In this document: positions 52,860-64,000 of the stretch, piece after piece
Layout: the number at the start of each line of letters is the position of its first letter
Position numbering within the stretch: position 1 is the first letter of the stretch
Source of the DNA: Cyprinodon diabolis
Taxonomy: Eukaryota > Chordata > Actinopteri > Cyprinodontiformes > Cyprinodontidae
Reading direction: 5' to 3'
NCBI GenBank assembly: GCA_030533445.1
Contig: CM060081.1
Coordinates: 23,482,611 to 23,546,610 of the forward strand
DNA length: 64,000 nucleotides
Program-made: the position numbers and the translations under genes
The notes under the pieces: model-generated
Told to the model about the DNA's origin: nothing
Database searches by the model: none
The model's input: only the letters and a program-made list of their open reading frames with translations

Positions 52860-53130
52860 ATTGTTATGAATCTGAAAAAACTCTCATCAGACCTTTTTAT
52901 CTCCACCTGCTTCTCTTGTTTGTTCTGTAAGCTTCAGGATTGCATATTAATCATCAGGTGTGTGTACATAGCAGTGCTTAACAGACAACAGAGGAGCCCA
53001 GAGTGATCAAGGATGACATTAAAGGGAGATACCGCCACTGATAATGCAAAACAGGGGATCCTATTCTCTTCTTTATTCATCTGACTTCACAGCTGTGCAA
53101 TGCAGAATCAAATGACCTGTTTATTATGCT
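52860..53130. promoter_or_regulatory. Candidate conserved non-coding element
   Basis: Complex block with TTATCT (52897-52902) one base from the E-box CACCTG (52904-52909), TGATAA (53039-53044), and CAGGTG near 52956. No open frame. Confidence 0.3.
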
Positions 53131-56100
53131 GCACCTTTAAAGGAAGTAATATTAAATAATTAAATCATGTGAATAGGAAAATAATCAAGTAATTTAAGGT
53201 TGATGTCCACTTTTCATTTTTGTTTTCAAACTTTTTTTTTTTTTTTTAACCTTTGAGGAAGTTTTAGGTGTTTTCATTTGTATTATCTTGTTTTCTGCCT
53301 GTTTTGAACTTATAATGGTTTGCTGTTTGTTTGAAATCAAATTTTAAATATTTACTGTTAATTCTTTAACCTTTTTTTAAGGTCCCTTGTTTATCTAAAC
53401 ATAAATAATTATAAATGGATGAATCCACTCAATTCTTCCAGGTTCTTTTAAAGCTAAACCATGGTTAATACAGCAGCATAATCTCAAACAGAATTCCTTT
53501 AAAAATGTTGGTTTAATTATTTTAACTATATCATTAAATGACAGGCTGAAGTTTGTTTATGTATACTTTATTAAGCTGTTTTTACAGTTTTTCCACTGGA
53601 TTTTTTTCTTTTAAAAAATAGCAGCTAGGCCAAACTAGGTCATTTTTAAGGTCAGAGCTATAATTTGAAAAAATAAGAACAGCAGACCCTGAAACACACA
53701 AGGCTGGACTAGGACCCGTGCTTATCTTATGACCATAAGAAAGAGGAGCCAAAATCTGAAAAAGAATCTCTGTGCAGCATAGGCCAACATCTTGGGGTCG
53801 TCAACTCTCCATATCAACGTGTTTTAAAGCTTTTGTCTGTATGCCAATAACTGTGGAGTGTGGGGTAGATGACAATAGAGACATATAATACTTCTTTCAT
53901 TATTACCGTACACAGGAAAGAAATGTGGTTTGTTTTTCATCTAACTCTTTTTCAATAACTCACATGAAACACAGCGAATTAATCATGAAATATAAGTATT
54001 TGGACTTAAAGGTGTAGAGAGATAGGTTGATCCTTCAAAAAAAGAGGCTAATTTAAATGTCTAACATGCTGCTGGCACATTTTTGCTCGGTCTGTGTGTC
54101 AATGGGGAAACTTGGGGGGTTGTGAGGCTGTCTCTACCCTGATGTTGGGGCCTAAGGCTTAAGGGTAGTTTCCCATGGAAATGAGCCATTATAACTGAGG
54201 ACTTATTTATTTTTCTTTGTCTTCTTTTCCTTGTCTGCAGAAACTCAGACATGCTGTTATGGAATGATCTGAGGGACTGGTCAGACGGCCCTGACGGAAG
54301 CCCAGCTTGTTTGTTAAATTTCATAAATGGGACCGCTGAACCAGTTAACATAGTTGTTTTATTTCATCAACTATATCTGGAGGGGTTTGGGTGTCGTATT
54401 TGCTTCCTATCTGCTCAGACAGCTAAAAACAGTAATCAGATCCCTATGTGACATTGTTAGAGAGAGCACCAAAGCTGCAGGACTGACATCACTGGTCTTC
54501 TTATCTTATCATCTGTTGGTTTCTATCCCTATTGCTTAATACTTATTCTAGTTCAAACACACAACGTCAAAGAAAGAAAAAAATAAACATTTTGCCCCCC
54601 AAGTATGCATGTTTTGACTGATTTTAAACGGGTGCTTTTGCAACACAGGAGGGTGAGGACTAAATTCAGAAGTAGTGCAATACCTTCGCACCTTCGCTGT
54701 CAGTTTTAGCCCTTTCCTGTTTTGCACATTCTGAACTATTTCCTCCTCTGTGTTAAAATAAATCAAAATAAAGTCAAAGTTTGATGAGATTTTCTCTTAT
54801 TTATTTATTTATTTTTTTTTACTTTGATCAATTCAGTTCAATTCAGTGTATCATTCATACCAATCATCACCTCACAGACAGACAGATCCAATGCATATCC
54901 AGAATTATACTGCATGCATATAACCAAACTCTAATGGAGAGGACGGCTGCTCCAACCAACTAGGGCTTGAGAGGACAGAGACATGGTGGTTAAATTTAAA
55001 GACTGAGTGGTTTAGAGAAATATTTTTGGATGTTTTCAACTCACATGTTTAGCAGTTTTGTCTTATGCGTCTTTATTTTGTGTTAATATCTCTTTAGGTC
55101 AAAATAATAAAATAACAAAATAATAAGATTTAGAAGGCATTGCATCTAAGGCACTTGTTTTTTTTCTGCTTACATTTCTTTGAGTTTTCTTTTTTATCCT
55201 AAATTCATTTTCTCTACTACATTCTTTAATGCCTTGTGAGAATGTGTCTGGTGACTTTTTTCATGTACTCTCCTTGCATGCATTGTTTTTTTTTTTTATA
55301 ATTGTTGGTGGTCCAACGTTCTCCCACAGTCCACAAACATACATGTTAGTTCAAATGAAAATACTAATCCACTCACAGTCTGTGTGCATGGCTACTTATT
55401 TTTCTAATATATCTGTTGTGTTGGCCATGGTGACACATCCTTGATGTTAAATTAATGTTAAATTAATCTAGACCCCCCTAGTAAAAGCAAACAACAGCCT
55501 GAAGGAATTGCCTTTTTGAGTCAACTTTAAGCATTCTGAAGAAAAAGCTAAGCTGATTGGAAAAGTTAGTAAACTCATACATATCATATGGAAAAGGTTA
55601 GCTGACTGACTCACTCATCTGGATGTAGTTTTGACTTATGGAAGATACATCCTGAGCTACCCATTCATTCTTTTTAAAAGGAAGCCCCTTAACATCTTTT
55701 TCTCCTCCTTTTTATTTAGTTTGAATGGCCAGTGATTATCTTGGTAAAACTATTTTAAGAACTATGCAGACTTTTAACAATACAACCCTTGTGACTTTGC
55801 CAACAGGCCTCTGGCCAAAAACACAGCTCATTCAAACTACGTTTTGTTCCCCAGCAAATGTTATGCTGTATCGAATGGACATTGTAGCTATATTAAGTTT
55901 TGTGTACAAGTTTAAAGAGGGATTATGATTAAACATGTGTATTTTTAGGTTATATTATAAGAATGCTCTGTCAAGTTAGCTAAGACTATGAAAATGGAAT
56001 GTCAATGAAGAGCTCTATATTCAATAATAATAATAATATTAATCAAATTTGCTCCTCATTATGGAGAAATCAAGATTAATTTGATCCAAAAAGTCCATCT

Positions 56101-56301
56101 AATGGCTAATGAAATTAGTTTTACATCCAAAATCACTCTTAAATCAAAGACATTTAACACTTTTATTGTATCACAATTACATTACATCGTAATATTTACA
56201 TATTAGTTGCTAGCCACCGTACTAGTAATTTGTCATGTAATTTGACAAAAATTGTTCATGAAAGATGTGGTTACATAGGGAAAAAAATGTTAGATGTAAC
56301 T

Positions 56302-56578
56302 AGTGATGCTCTAATCGATTTTTTCCCGATCCAAAATAATACCGATACATCTGCTAAAAGTATATCTGATTTTACTGTTTAATGAACGATTTGTAAATCA
56401 TGTGAGTAAAGGCATCGGGCTTGACATAAACATCATTAGAGAAAGGGAACAAATTATTGCTGATGATATCAATAAAATAGAAATGACTGGATCAGAATGT
56501 TGGATTGGCGTCATTTATCCAATATCTGATCCAGCTAATTAGATAATTAATATCGTAATACTGGATCAGTGCATCTAA
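56302..56578. repeat. Possible degenerate hAT-type MITE
   Basis: It begins AGTGATGCTCTAATCGATTT and ends CTGGATCAGTGCATCTAAT, weak inverses of each other, with internal CCGAT/ATCTGATCC phrases seen in a common fish hAT family. It is strongly diverged. Confidence 0.35.
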
Positions 56579-57569
56579 TTTCATCTGGGTTTTTTTTTTT
56601 TTTTTTTGGCACAGCTACTCTGACTTAATGATGTATTTGCATTTGATTTCTGTCATTTTCCAACAAATAGCCAGATTGGAGAAAAACACAGTTGGTCCTG
56701 TCTTTTTGTCTTTCAGTGATCGAAGAATAGGTCCTGCTGTTGTATGAATCGCCAAACATCCACCTCTATGTCACCAAACATCTGAAGGGGATGGTAAAAC
56801 TAAAGGTGCTCAACAGGCCTATATAAAACATGTATCAGACCAGTCTGTTGGCACCGGAGTTAAGTTTAATTATTGGGTGCAGAAATTGAGTGTTTTTTCT
56901 TAAGCTTAATGTATTTCTGAATGGTTTTAAAAGCTGATATTATTTCAACAGGAAATCGTTTCAGATTAACATCTCTTTTGGGTCAGACTTTACTGAACTA
57001 CTAAGCTACCATAACAAGCTTAAAGGTGGGGCTTCAGGCAAAAATATTTACTTAAAAATAGAAATACATAAAATAATGAGTCAACATAATACAGGGAGAG
57101 ATGGAAGCTCCAGGTACGCTCTTTAGTAAAACAAATTGTTGAAAGAGCATTAAACTCCCCTACACATTCCAAAGCATTGAGCTTTCCCATAACGGCAGAC
57201 TGTAACTTATTCACAATAAAAGATGGTTTAAATAGTATAAAAATGAAGAAAATAAAGACACAGTCAAGATAAATAGAGGAAGAACAAACCAAGATTGTTA
57301 AAGGATGCTGTTTTGTGGTTAAAGAAGGAATCACTAAACTCGGGAGCTTGATATTTTTACCTTTTTCTTTAGGAGAAATTGTGTTTTGCATTGTCAACCG
57401 ACTTTTCTGTTCCCTTGAAGTTCTTGAAAATAAAATCCCTTAATTGCAAAAGTAGCAACACATGTAAAAATCCTTGACAGTTCACGATAGCGGTTTATCC
57501 TTGAATTTTCTAACTGTACTTCTAATATATATATTTTTAATGCACATGCTCAAAAAGTAGAATCATGTT

Positions 57570-58330
57570 GATTGCTAGGAAAATCTCAGCATCCAAAGTA
57601 TTTTACAACTGGAGCGTAGCTGACTGCGAGTCTGTAGATAGCCATCCACAAAATTGCTAACACTCCATAAGCATTGACATGTTCAGATTTACAATCGAGT
57701 TTTCAATCACGTTGATGCATTTGCTCAGGGCTGTAGACTTTGAAGACCTTTCAATATTTCTGCTCTTACCTCAAACCATGTGGTAGCTGTTTTTATTCTA
57801 ATGAGCTATATCGAGTTTTAATGGCATAACTCCCACCTGGAGAAGGAATCTGTGATCAGCCATTATTGGGGCCTGCTGCAGAGATAAGGCTCCCATTAGC
57901 CGGGCTTGATGATTTCATGGCTGCTGTTGCAACAATAAGAATGACAGCCCATAAACTGCGCTCTCTGAGGCGCTCCGCTTCCTCTTTTCAGGCAAGTCAC
58001 TAGAGATGTGTTGGGTGGTATTATGTATGGGTCAGAGGCGGTTTTAAATAAGCAATAGTAATAATTGTTAAATCTGCCTGACATCTTCAGTATCCATTAC
58101 TGCAAAGAGCATGGCAGGGAGGATATGGAAAAGAAAAAGCAAGAGTGAAACTGGTAGATGGGGGAGATGAGATCAATAGAGGCAGAATGGGGCATTGATT
58201 CATGCTCTAAGATCTTTCAGATTAGTGCCTCGATTAGAGACAAATATGGAGGCTCATTCATTTGACCTTAGCAGTGGCAGCATGAACTAAGGCGCCATAG
58301 AGTAATTACATTCAAACCCCAATATCCCAC
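57570..58330. promoter_or_regulatory. Candidate conserved non-coding element cluster
   Basis: The longest complex, non-repetitive block in the gene desert. GATA sites AGATAG (57636-57641) and AGATAA (57882-57887), E-box CACCTG (57834-57839), several ATTA homeodomain cores and TGATTTCATGGCTG are visible. Stops in all frames exclude a coding exon of note. Confidence 0.35.
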
Positions 58331-59459
58331 TGATGCTAGAGATTTGTAGATGATTGCTAAAGGACAAAAAAATGTTTGGATGGCCCAGTTTTAAAGACAG
58401 CTGAAAAACCATCTCCTAGTTTTCTGTTCCAATGTTTCTCCTCATTGGATTTCACTCTTCTATTTCCGAGTTAGATTTTTACCTAGAGCCCTTAAGGTTC
58501 AGTTTTTAACGATGCTTTACTTCACATTGTGATGCTTATCGGGTGGAGAAAGCTGCAGGGAAGTTAGTATTCTACAAGAACGTGTGTTTTGCAGATGACC
58601 TGAGGTGTTTGTGAACAATGGGAGCTTCATTTCATCTGGATGTTCCATTATGAAAACGTGGCTCATGCAAATATAAGTAAATTCTTATTACAATGTTATC
58701 TGTTGCCGCCTGTCTACAAGAAACTGGTCCGACTGGTGAAAGTACCGCGTGACCTTAGTTGTTCTGTAATGGTCTCGTAAGTCATAGAGAAATACACAGA
58801 TTAAAAACAGAAAAATATGTGGTGGACGGAGAAATAACTTACAAACTCTTGGAAGCATTTATCTAAATGTGGATTTTGGTTTCAACTCTAGAGGAACTGC
58901 CATGTGAATCATTCATTTGTTTTAAAATGTATTTCTCCATTAATCCAAGCTATAGGATGAATATTCATCTTCTCCACATGCAGTTAAAATCCGGCAGACA
59001 GTAAAAAAAAAAACATTTTTGTCCTTTCTTTTCCACAAGCCTGGTTTAGTTACACCAGTTCTGTCAGTAGCAGTTCACATATTTACCTACTTTTCTTAAT
59101 CCCAAGTCATACAAAGAAAAAACTTCAAAATCCCTTAATTTCTAGAAAAGATGTATTATTCTGAAATTATTTTAGTACCTCAAACTGGTCTTAAACTGTA
59201 AGGAGATCTGATGTCAAACAGTAAAAACAAAAAGTATATGTGTCTTTTCATACAGCAAGGATGAAAATATCTAGGTTTATTTTTTAGTGACACCATCGTG
59301 CTAATGTGTTCATTGAAGCTTAGACTACTGTAAACATGCTTTTTTAGATGCTATTTCAGAAGCTGTTTTTGACTTTGATCATTTTTGTGTGAACTAAAAA
59401 GCCCAAATTTAGTTTTAAATCCTTTTGAATTGCCCAAATGTTCTTCCATCATTGTTGAC

Positions 59460-59850
59460 TTGTAATTAATAAAAACCTGCAGGTTAATAATGATTGGCAT
59501 TCAAATTTAATGATGCCAGTTTTGATGCAACACTCGGAGATAAACACTCAAAGCTAGAATTAGCATCAAGGGGAAATCAGCTCCCTAATGGTGCTTCGGT
59601 GCAGACGACCATTTTAAATTAAATAAATACATTTGGAAGCCTAATTATTTTTGCTGCTTTGAGCTATTATTCTTCCCTCTGAAAAAGTGAGAGATGAAAC
59701 AGGAGAAGGAGAATGAGAAATGATCCCAATGAAATAAATGCAGATATATTTGCTGACAATCCTGTCGCCAAAAGGCACAAATTTATTTTCCTCAGCTTTG
59801 ACTGGCACCAAACAAAAACAAACTCAATTAACCTCACATGCCCTTTTTAA
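59460..59850. promoter_or_regulatory. Candidate conserved non-coding element
   Basis: Complex AT-moderate block with AATGATTGGCATTCAAATTT, GGAGATAAACACTC (a GATA site), AGCCTAATTATTTTTGCTGC and GACAATCCTGTCGCC. No coding frame or repeat ends. Confidence 0.28.
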
Positions 59851-60271
59851 TTCTTTGTTTCCTAGATATTTTTTTGCGTTAACTCTTAAATTATTGTTTA
59901 AACTCGGAAAACTTTAAATAAAAATTTAAATCTCTGTGAGAAATCATAGCTAAGTGCAGCTTGTCAGTCTTTTGCACTCTCAGTCTCACACATGGTGTTT
60001 TTGGCTAAGTGTAATTCAATCAATTAACACTAACTCTCTCCTCTACCCCTCTTTTCCTGCTGATCGTGCCAGGTCATGTTCCACAGCTCATGTGCTGGAC
60101 TGAGGCCTCCTTCTCTTTTCTGGGAGAAACGGGAGGTGGGTTCACTGGGGAGGGTTGTTCTGTTGCACCGAGATCCATCTTCTCCAAGTTTGGATTTAAT
60201 TAAAGGTTCCCCAATCTTAATTTCTCCACTGTCTGTCTATCTTTTTTCTTGCCTACTTTGAGACCACTATA

Positions 60272-61853
60272 CAGTGGGGCAAAAAAGTATTTAGTCAGCC
60301 ACCAATAGTGCAAGTTCTCCCACTTAAAAAGATGAGAGAGGCTGGTAATTTTCATCATAGATATACCTCAACTATGGGAGACAAAATGAGAAAAAAAATC
60401 CAGAAAATCACATTGTCTGATTTTTTAAGAATTTATTTGCAAAATATGGTGGAAAATAAGTATTTGGTCAATAACAAAAGTTCATCTCAATACTTTGTTA
60501 TATACCCTTTGTTGGCAATGACAGAGATCAAACGTTTTCTGTAAGTCTTCACAAGGTTTTCACACACTGTTGCTGGTATTTTGGCCCATTCCTCCATGCA
60601 GATCTCCTCTAGAGCAGTGATGTTCTGGGGCTGTCGCTGGGCAACACGGACTTTCAACTCCCTCCAAAGATTTTCTATGGGGTTGAGATCTGGAGACTGG
60701 CTAGGCCACTCCAGGACCTTGAAATGCTTCTTACGAAGCCACTCCTTCGTTACCCGGGTGGTGTCTTTGGGATCATTGTCATGCTGAAAGACCCAGCCAC
60801 GTTTCATCTTCAATGCCCTTGCTGATGGAAGGAGGTTTTCACTCAAAATTTGACGATACATGGCCCCATTCATTCTTTCCTTCACACGGATCAGTCGTCC
60901 TGGTCCCTTAGCAGAAAAACAGCCCCAAAGCATGATGTTTCCACCCCCATGCTTCACTGTAGGTATGGTGTTCTTTGGATGCAACTCAGCATTCTCTCTC
61001 CTCCAAACACGACGAGTAGAGTTTTGACCAAAAAGTTCTATTTGGGTTTCATCTGACCATATGATATTCTCCCAGTCATCGTCTGGATCATCCAAATGCT
61101 CTCTAGCAAACTTGAGACGGGCCTTGACATGTACTGGCTTAAGCAGGGGGACACGTCTGGCACTGCAGGATTTGAGTCCCTGGCGGCGTAGTGTGTTACT
61201 GATGGTAGCCTTTGTTACTTTGGTCCCAGCTCTCTGCAGGTCATTCACTAGGTCCCCCCGTGTGGTTCTGGGATTTTTACTCACCGTTCTTGTGATCATT
61301 TTGGCCCCACGGGGTGAGATCTTGCGTGGAGCCCCAGATTGAGGAAGATTATCAGTGGTCTTGTATGTTTTCCATTTTCTAATAATTGATCCCACAGTTA
61401 CCTATTGCAGAATCAGACTTCCCAGCCTGGTGCAGGTCTATAATTTTGTTTCGGGTGTCCTTTGACAGCTCTCTAGTTTTGGCCATGGTGGAGTTTAGAG
61501 TGTGACTGTTTGAGGTTGTGGACAGGTGTCTTTTATACTGATGACGGGTTCAAACAGGTGCCATTAATGAAGGTAACGAGTGGAGGACAGAGGAGCCTCT
61601 TACAGAAGAAGTTACAGGTCTGTGAGAGCCAGGAATCTTGCTTGTTTGTAATTGACCAAATACTTATTTTCCACCATATTTTGCAAATAAATTCTTTAAA
61701 AATCAGACAATGTGATTTTCTGGATTTTTTTTTTCTCATTTTGTCTCTCATAGTTGAGGTATATCTATGATGAAAATTACCGGCCTCTCTCATCTTTTTA
61801 AGTGGGAGAACTTGCACTGTTGGTGGCTGACTAAATACTTTTTTGCCCCACTG
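60272..61853 (-). mobile_element. Nearly full-length Tc1-like transposon
   Basis: 1582 bp flanked by TA on both sides (60270-60271 and 61854-61855). Terminal inverted repeats of about 205 bp start CAGTGGGGCAAAAAAGTATT; the right copy spans about 61649-61853. The long repeat contains an inner copy-like AAATACTTATTTTCCACC motif, as in IR/DR-type fish Tc1 elements. The transposase is on the minus strand. The arms are still very alike, so the insertion is fairly recent. Confidence 0.95.
60487..61486 (-). pseudogene. Tc1-like transposase, N-terminally frameshifted
   Basis: The minus-strand start codon at 61486-61484 opens MAKTRELSKDTRNKIIDLHQ. The frame is lost after KSDSAIG (stop near 61379), apparently through a short deletion in the first helix-turn-helix. 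The remaining 302-codon frame (61395-60487) is open and holds the second DNA-binding half ([15 protein letters not shown]), then the DDE catalytic domain: WSDET, HDND, 34 residues, then the glutamate of NPIENLW. The motif usually written DNDPKHT has Asp in place of His (PKDT). The frame ends NKGYITKY. Cut-and-paste activity is unlikely because of the broken N-terminus. Confidence 0.9.
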
Positions 61854-61855
61854 TA

Positions 61856-64000
61856 TATCCCTTTATTTATTTATGTATTAAAGAGATGGATATGGACTCC
61901 CACCTAGTGTAAGGAGGGCTAAAAGTGACTGTAATTCTGACAGCAAAGTGTTGTGAAATGTTATCAATTGTCCTTAAAGTGTCTTTTTAGAATACAGGAC
62001 AGCAGAAACTGTTCTTTTTCCCTAAAGTTGTTTGGCTGATTAACAACAGTTCTGAAAGACAACTAAAAACAGTCATTATTATAATCAGGAAGTTTCAGTT
62101 TCCTGAACTCCCATAGTGGTAAATGGTATAAAAATAACAATGAATTCTTCACCTGGAGGTTTAAATAATTCAATCCCAAGCAGAAAAAATTTGCATCAGT
62201 GATTAGCTGCATGCAGTTTGGACCAATGTTGTTAAGTGAGGTTTCTGTAATGTTTTTTTAGAGGTTCAGCCGAAGTACACCACATATGTGAACTTTTAAC
62301 ATGGAAATAATTACTCCATGTGTGATCCAAGCTACCCTCCAGCAAATCAGCCTTTTACGATTAAACTGCTTGGCGCTTGTCTGCAAGCATAAATGCTGTC
62401 ACACAAAACTTGTGTTTTTTTAACGTACATTTTATTCTCTAAAGCTAACATTCATTATCATTATTTAGATTTGGGAATTTTGGACATGATAGATATATTT
62501 GTTGGTAATTTTTCAACATTTTTGGATGCTTAGATACTTTCAAACTTTTATATGAATGTGATTTTATTTGATTAGCCAACATAAAGTAGAACATATTTGT
62601 GCAGTATAAGGAAAAAAATGCTTTTTTCCCCAAAGAGTTTTACAAACAGAAATCACAAGTTTCTGATATCAGTGTTTTATTCTGTCATTTCTGAAAATAT
62701 ATATTCAACAAGGGATTTTCAATCAGTCTCTGCCAGGCTTTTAAGTTTTTTCATAATGAAAACTGAAACCTTTGCATATTTTTCTGTTAATTAGCTCAGT
62801 CATACTGCATTTAAAACAATTGTTATATCGTTGCCCTGTCTCTTTATCCTGCTTAAAAATTTAATTTGAGCTTCATTTCGATGACTTTTGCAGTCTCAGA
62901 CAGGTTTTCTTCCAGGATTTTTCTCTATACATCTTACAGTTAAATCGTACAGCTTCCCTTTTGCTGAAAAATGATTGTTATTTTCAGTTTTGGGATGATG
63001 TATTTGAGTAAGGCTTTGCACAGGAATTCACAACCAAATCAAAACTTAATGCCTTAAAACAAAAGGAAAAATTGTCCATCATATTTTTTCATTAGCAAAA
63101 ATTATAGCAATAGAAACTGACATAACCAACGCAAATGTTTTAAAGTTACTGAAAGCATCTTGCCAATTAAGGGTCTGTGAAACAAAGCTGCATTGCAAAA
63201 AAAAAACTTTGCAATTTAGGATGCCAGGTTATAGTTAGAAACAAACAAAAAAACAAAACAAAAACATATTCAACAAAGATTGTGAAGAAAACAGACACAG
63301 ATTTTTGATCCAAAACACCTTCTGATAAACAAAACATGTTTAGTTTAGAAAGATGCTTTCAAACTTGGTAATTAAAGCTGATTCTTACTGAAAAAATCAT
63401 GTTTACTATGGCTAATTTTGCAGCTATGCACATGATCTGCAGATGTTTTTTTTTTTTTTATTGAGGCATAGCTGAAACTGTCTGATAGGAAGGATATTTT
63501 CCAACAAAAGCTGACTTTCCTTGCAACTATTCACTTTTCTTTCTTTTTTTTTTTTTTTTACCAACAGTTCGATTGCCCAATGCAAAGTTTTCTTTAAATA
63601 AAAATACCTAATTTGGCTGCACAAGGAGCATGCACAAAATGTTTAGGCTCTGAAAGACTAAGACAGAATACATATGAAAAAAAAAGATAAACTAAGGCAG
63701 ATTGCATGTTAGATCAGAACTTCTGATTTTGTTGTGTACTTCCCAACTTCTTCCTGCACTTGACTCTCAGTTGACCTGACGGCCACCCCTTTTGAAAGGA
63801 GTCCAGATCTCCTTCTCAAGCGCTTCGGGCTGCGGGGATAGAAGACAGGGTGAACTGAGGTTCAGAGTGCCAGCTTTAAATGCAGCCCAAAGTGCACCTT
63901 ATCGCGTCCATCGGTGCAGCAGGCTGCTGTAATTGCAGCCTGTGATCCTGTTTCTGGCCAGGATTTCATTTTCCGTCAAAAAGATATTTTTTTTAAGTCT
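61856..64000. other. Right-edge interval, no gene recognised
   Basis: AT-rich sequence with T tracts. The last 260 bp (63740-64000) are GC-richer and complex (for example TGCAGCAGGCTGCTGTAATT) and may be another non-coding element or the edge of a gene outside the window. Confidence 0.5.

Noticed and set aside
54240..54451. Possible exon after a TTGTCTGCAG acceptor-like site
   Set aside because: No donor in phase, no recognisable protein and no partner exons; could at most be non-coding conserved sequence.
60581..61342. + strand frames within the Tc1 element
   Set aside because: They are antisense to the transposase.

Overview
This is a piece of a vertebrate nuclear genome, almost certainly from a teleost fish. 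It is AT-rich, its genes are split by many GT-AG introns (several of only 70-115 bp), the proteins are closely vertebrate-like, and the repeats are typical of fish: Tc1/mariner, hAT-type MITEs, tRNA-derived SINEs, and long (TA)n and (TCTA)n tracts. The species cannot be named from the sequence.

Five genes can be reconstructed exon by exon with consistent reading phase. From left to right they are: the last five coding exons of prkcd (protein kinase C delta, + strand, 282-5562; its 5' part lies outside the window); complete rft1 (+, 7584-11593, ten coding exons, 541 aa); complete mustn1 (+, 14664-15482, three coding exons, 77 aa); complete ruvbl1 (- strand, 25022-17390, eleven coding exons, 456 aa); and complete eefsec (+, 25757-37926, seven coding exons, 578 aa). 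ruvbl1 and eefsec are head to head, with 734 bp between their start codons and ETS and CCAAT motifs in that gap. mustn1 and ruvbl1 converge.

The genes form no operon-like pathway: they act in signalling (prkcd), ER N-glycan precursor assembly (rft1), muscle development (mustn1), chromatin and RNP assembly AAA+ ATPase function (ruvbl1) and selenocysteine incorporation (eefsec). Their linkage is still informative. In human, PRKCD-RFT1-MUSTN1 map to 3p21.1 and RUVBL1-EEFSEC to 3q21.3, whereas here they are contiguous.

From 37.9 kb to the right edge no host gene is recognisable. This part holds a nearly full-length Tc1-like transposon (60272-61853) with a frameshifted transposase, a hAT-type MITE with perfect 8-bp target duplications (49926-50589), large (TA)n arrays, and several complex, GATA/E-box/homeodomain-motif-rich blocks that look like conserved non-coding elements. 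In human, EEFSEC lies close to GATA2, so these blocks are candidate long-range regulatory elements; that is inference.

No CRISPR array, prokaryotic system, tRNA or rRNA gene was found. The most unusual items are the repeat structures (paired inverted-repeat elements, an 18-bp near-perfect palindrome, a TIR element carrying a decayed coding relic) and the candidate enhancers, not a new protein system.
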